Shown piece by piece: positions 61,785-64,000 of a stretch of 64,000 bases of DNA; within the stretch, counting starts at the first letter, position 1; every line of letters starts with the position of its first letter. A model generated the notes under the pieces. That model ran no database searches. It worked only from the letters and a program-made list of their open reading frames with translations, and had not been told where the DNA came from. The position numbers were made by a program, and so were the translations under genes. This DNA is from Streptomyces althioticus (GTDB lineage Bacteria > Actinomycetota > Actinomycetes > Streptomycetales > Streptomycetaceae). Location of the stretch: positions 496,001 through 560,000 of the forward strand of contig BMSW01000003.1 in NCBI GenBank assembly GCA_014649355.1. The letters run 5' to 3'.

Positions 61785-63698
61785 CTACAGCGCTGCCGCG
61801 CCGTGCTCGCGGAGGGCCTGGTCGTACTGCTGGAGGACCCAGAGCTCGTTCTGGACGGCGGACAGCTCGGCCTGGTCGGCGTGGTTCGACAGGCGGGCGA
61901 GCTTGCCGTTGACCTCGCGAACGCGGCGCTCGACGGCCCGGCGCCGCACCCGGACCAGCACCTCGCCCGCGTAGACCTCGTCGACCGCCCGTCGCATGAT
62001 CGCCTCGACCGCCAGCTCCGTGACCATGGCGCGGACGGTGTCGTCGGGGGCCGCGTCGCGGACGCGGATCAGGTACTCCTGCGGGTCCTGGACGCCGTAC
62101 TCGGCGCCGCCCGCGTCCAGGACGGCCTGGCGCACGGCCGCGTAGGGCGGGGCGGTGAACTCGTCGACGCCGTACGCGTCGAAGGCCGGCGAGACCAGCT
62201 CCGGGCGCTGGAGGGCCAGCTTGAGCAGCTCGCGCTCGGTGGCGAAGACCGGGTTGCGGAGGTTCAGGGCGGGGCCGCGCGGGGCGGAGGGGGCGGCGGC
62301 GTACTGCTGGAGGGCGCCGCCTGCGGGACGGCCGCGCTCCGGGGCCGGGCCCTTGCCGCCGCGGTCGCGGGCCCAGCGGGCGAGCTGGGCGACCCGCTTG
62401 ACCACGAACTGCGTGTCGAGGATGCCGAGCATCCCGGCGAGCTGGACGGCGACCTCGTGCTGGGCGCCGCTGTTCTTGATCCGGGCGACGACCGGTGCGG
62501 CCTCGTCCAGGGCGGCGGCGCGGCCGGCCGGGGTGTCCAGGTCGTAGCGGCCGACGATCTGGCGGAGCGCGAACTCGAACAGCGGGGTGCGCGGCTCGGC
62601 CAGGTCGGCGACCGCCTCGTCGCCCTTGGCGAGCCGCAGGTCGCAGGGGTCCATGCCGTCGGGCGCGATGGCGATGTAGGTCTCGGCGGCGAACTTCTGG
62701 TCGTCCTCGAAGGCGCGCAGGGCGGCCTTCTGCCCGGCCGCGTCGCCGTCGAAGGTGAAGATCACACGCGCCGAGCCGTTGTCCATCAGCAGACGCCGGA
62801 GGATCTTGATGTGGTCGGTGCCGAAGGCGGTGCCGCAGGTGGCGATGGCCGTCGTGACGCCCGCGAGGTGACAGGCCATGACGTCGGTGTAGCCCTCGAC
62901 GACGACCGCGCGGGAGGACTTCGCGATGTCCTTCTTCGCCAGGTCGATGCCGTAGAGGACCTGCGACTTCCGGTAGATCGCCGTATCGGGCGTGTTGAGG
63001 TACTTCGGGCCGTTGTCCGCCTCGTACAGCTTGCGGGCGCCGAAGCCGACGACGTCCCCGCCGATGTCGCGGATGGGCCACATCAGCCGGCCGCGGAAGC
63101 GGTCGATGGGGCCGCGGCGGCCCTCCTGGGCGAGCCCGGAGAGCACCAGCTCCTTGTCGCTGAAGCCCTTGCCGCGCAGGAAGCGGGTGAGATGGTCCCA
63201 GCCCTGAGGGCTGTAGCCGACGCCGAAGTGCACGGCGGCGGCCTGGTCGAAGCCGCGCTCGGCGAGGAAGACCCGGCCGGTCTCCGCCTCGGGGCTGGTC
63301 GCGAGCTGCTCCGCGTACCACTCGGCGGCCAGCTTGTGCGCCTCGACCAGACGGATGCGCTCCCCGCGCTGGTGGGACGGGTTGTACCCGCCCTCCTCGT
63401 AGCGCAGGGTGATGCCGGCCTGTCCGGCCAGCCGCTCGACCGCCTCCGAGAAGGTGAGGTGGTCGATCTTCATCACGAACGTGATGGTGTCGCCGCCCTC
63501 CTGGCAGCCGAAGCAGTGGAAGAGTCCCTTGCTCGGGCTGACCTGGAAGGACGGCGACTTCTCGTCGTGGAACGGACAGAGGCCCTTGAGGTTGCCGCCG
63601 CCCGCGTTCCGCAGCTGGAGGTACTCGGACACCACGGCGTCGATCGGGACCGCGTCCCGAACCGCCTTCACGTCCTCGTCGTTGATCCTCCCGGCCAC
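61785..63698 (-). CDS. dnaG: DNA primase DnaG
   Basis: A 637-residue primase that makes RNA primers at the replication fork. It has the CHC2 zinc ribbon (Cys41, His44, Cys62, Cys65 in LCPFHDEKSPSF and LFHCFGCQEGGD), the RNA-polymerase core with DRFRGRLMWPIRD, the TOPRIM motifs VVVEGYTDVMA and FTFDGDAAGQKA, and a C-terminal helicase-interacting part. Length is normal. The GTG at 63698 lacks a ribosome binding site, but TAGAAT lies at the right place for a leaderless transcript. It precedes hrdA on the same strand, separated by about 140 bp. Confidence 0.96.
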   Translation of the reverse strand: MAGRINDEDVKAVRDAVPIDAVVSEYLQLRNAGGGNLKGLCPFHDEKSPSFQVSPSKGLFHCFGCQEGGDTITFVMKIDHLTFSEAVERLAGQAGITLRYEEGGYNPSHQRGERIRLVEAHKLAAEWYAEQLATSPEAETGRVFLAERGFDQAAAVHFGVGYSPQGWDHLTRFLRGKGFSDKELVLSGLAQEGRRGPIDRFRGRLMWPIRDIGGDVVGFGARKLYEADNGPKYLNTPDTAIYRKSQVLYGIDLAKKDIAKSSRAVVVEGYTDVMACHLAGVTTAIATCGTAFGTDHIKILRRLLMDNGSARVIFTFDGDAAGQKAALRAFEDDQKFAAETYIAIAPDGMDPCDLRLAKGDEAVADLAEPRTPLFEFALRQIVGRYDLDTPAGRAAALDEAAPVVARIKNSGAQHEVAVQLAGMLGILDTQFVVKRVAQLARWARDRGGKGPAPERGRPAGGALQQYAAAPSAPRGPALNLRNPVFATERELLKLALQRPELVSPAFDAYGVDEFTAPPYAAVRQAVLDAGGAEYGVQDPQEYLIRVRDAAPDDTVRAMVTELAVEAIMRRAVDEVYAGEVLVRVRRRAVERRVREVNGKLARLSNHADQAELSAVQNELWVLQQYDQALREHGAAAL

Positions 63699-63704
63699 GC
63701 GTGA

Positions 63705-63710
63705 ATTCTA
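63705..63710 (-). promoter_or_regulatory. Predicted -10 box for leaderless dnaG mRNA
   Basis: TAGAAT on the minus strand would occupy -12 to -7 if transcription starts at the G of the dnaG GTG at 63698. No convincing -35 box is seen at the usual spacing. Leaderless mRNAs are common in streptomycetes. Confidence 0.45.
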
Positions 63711-63777
63711 CGGGGCCGATGTGACACCACGGTCCGGCCCGACGCCTCGGAAGGGGCGCCGAGCCCCCGGCACCCGC

Positions 63778-63999
63778 CTAGACGACCAGGCTCTCCAACG
63801 GCACATGCGGATCCGCCAACGCCTCCGTGTCCACCGGCTCGCGGGAGCGGATCAGTGCCTGGACCGAATCCGTGACATCCCACACATTCACGTTCATCCC
63901 CGCCAGCACACGTCCCTCCCGCACCCAGAACGCGACGAACTCCCGCTTCCCCGCGTCGCCCCGGACGACCACCTGGTCGTAGGACCCGGGCGGCGCCCA
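63778..63999 (-). CDS. C-terminal end of a ferredoxin-reductase-type flavoprotein
   Basis: Only the last 73 residues are in the window; the start lies beyond the right edge. The segment REFVAFWVREGRVLAGMNVNVWDVTD is the C-terminal dimerisation/reductase domain found in FAD/NAD(P)-dependent ferredoxin reductases of the rubredoxin/putidaredoxin reductase type. The first visible residues, WAPPGSYDQVVVRGD, fit the same domain. It ends 80 bp upstream of dnaG on the same strand. Electron acceptor unknown. Confidence 0.8.
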   Translation of the reverse strand, partial: WAPPGSYDQVVVRGDAGKREFVAFWVREGRVLAGMNVNVWDVTDSVQALIRSREPVDTEALADPHVPLESLVV

Positions 64000-64000
64000 C

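Noticed and set aside
60240..63704. A 1154-codon plus-strand open frame across hrdA and dnaG
   Set aside because: It is antisense to two confidently identified genes; low-complexity Val/Gly/Ala/Leu composition.

Overview
The window is high-GC actinobacterial DNA with strong G/C third-position bias, dense ATGA/GTGA gene overlaps and GTG/TTG starts. Gene content and order point to a Streptomyces chromosome core: an mce operon, matB, an mbl-like gene, then hrdA beside dnaG, an order I recall from S. coelicolor. No insertion sequence, integrase or CRISPR array was seen.

Layout. 1-2.9 kb: an aminotransferase cut by the window edge and a secreted MltB-type lytic transglycosylase. 2.9-3.4 kb: a non-coding tandem array of short GC hairpins. 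3.6-15.5 kb (minus): a compact 13-gene lipid-import operon (ATPase, two YrbE/MlaE permeases, six Mce proteins, four Mce-associated membrane proteins). 16-20.8 kb (plus): three exported proteins of poorly known families and a PucR-type regulator, divergent from mce. 21-31.7 kb: a DUF4360 protein, a Tat-exported GH35-like protein that has lost both expected catalytic glutamates, a GH51 arabinofuranosidase, an ImmA-like/MAB_1171c-like/FAD-monooxygenase cassette, and an SMP-30/IclR pair.

31.9-45.6 kb: a second PucR regulator with a DUF2613 micro-membrane protein, then a long plus-strand run: DUF3068, GT4 glycosyltransferase, methyltransferase, AftD-like giant glycosyltransferase, condensation-fold acyltransferase, methyltransferase, EamA-like protein, Trm112-like protein, FkbM methyltransferase and an unknown protein. 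Its first part resembles the mycobacterial Rv0224c-Rv0236A region. 45.5-51.7 kb: an ATP-grasp protein and a malonate locus (GntR regulator, transporter, MatB, fused carboxyltransferase). 51.9-55 kb: an Mbl-like protein, a STAS-ANTAR regulator, a 56-residue acidic protein, three tRNA genes and a YtxH-like protein. 55-64 kb: a FGGY kinase, a heterodimeric ABC exporter, a HrdA-like sigma factor, primase DnaG and the end of a ferredoxin-reductase-type flavoprotein.

How parts may work together (inference): the mce importer and divergent secreted proteins look like one surface-lipid handling system. Both PucR genes carry in-frame TTA codons, which in Streptomyces implies dependence on the bldA tRNA, so lipid and envelope functions here may be tied to development. 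The most under-described parts are the mce/secreted-protein neighbourhood, the AftD-centred envelope locus and the hairpin array.
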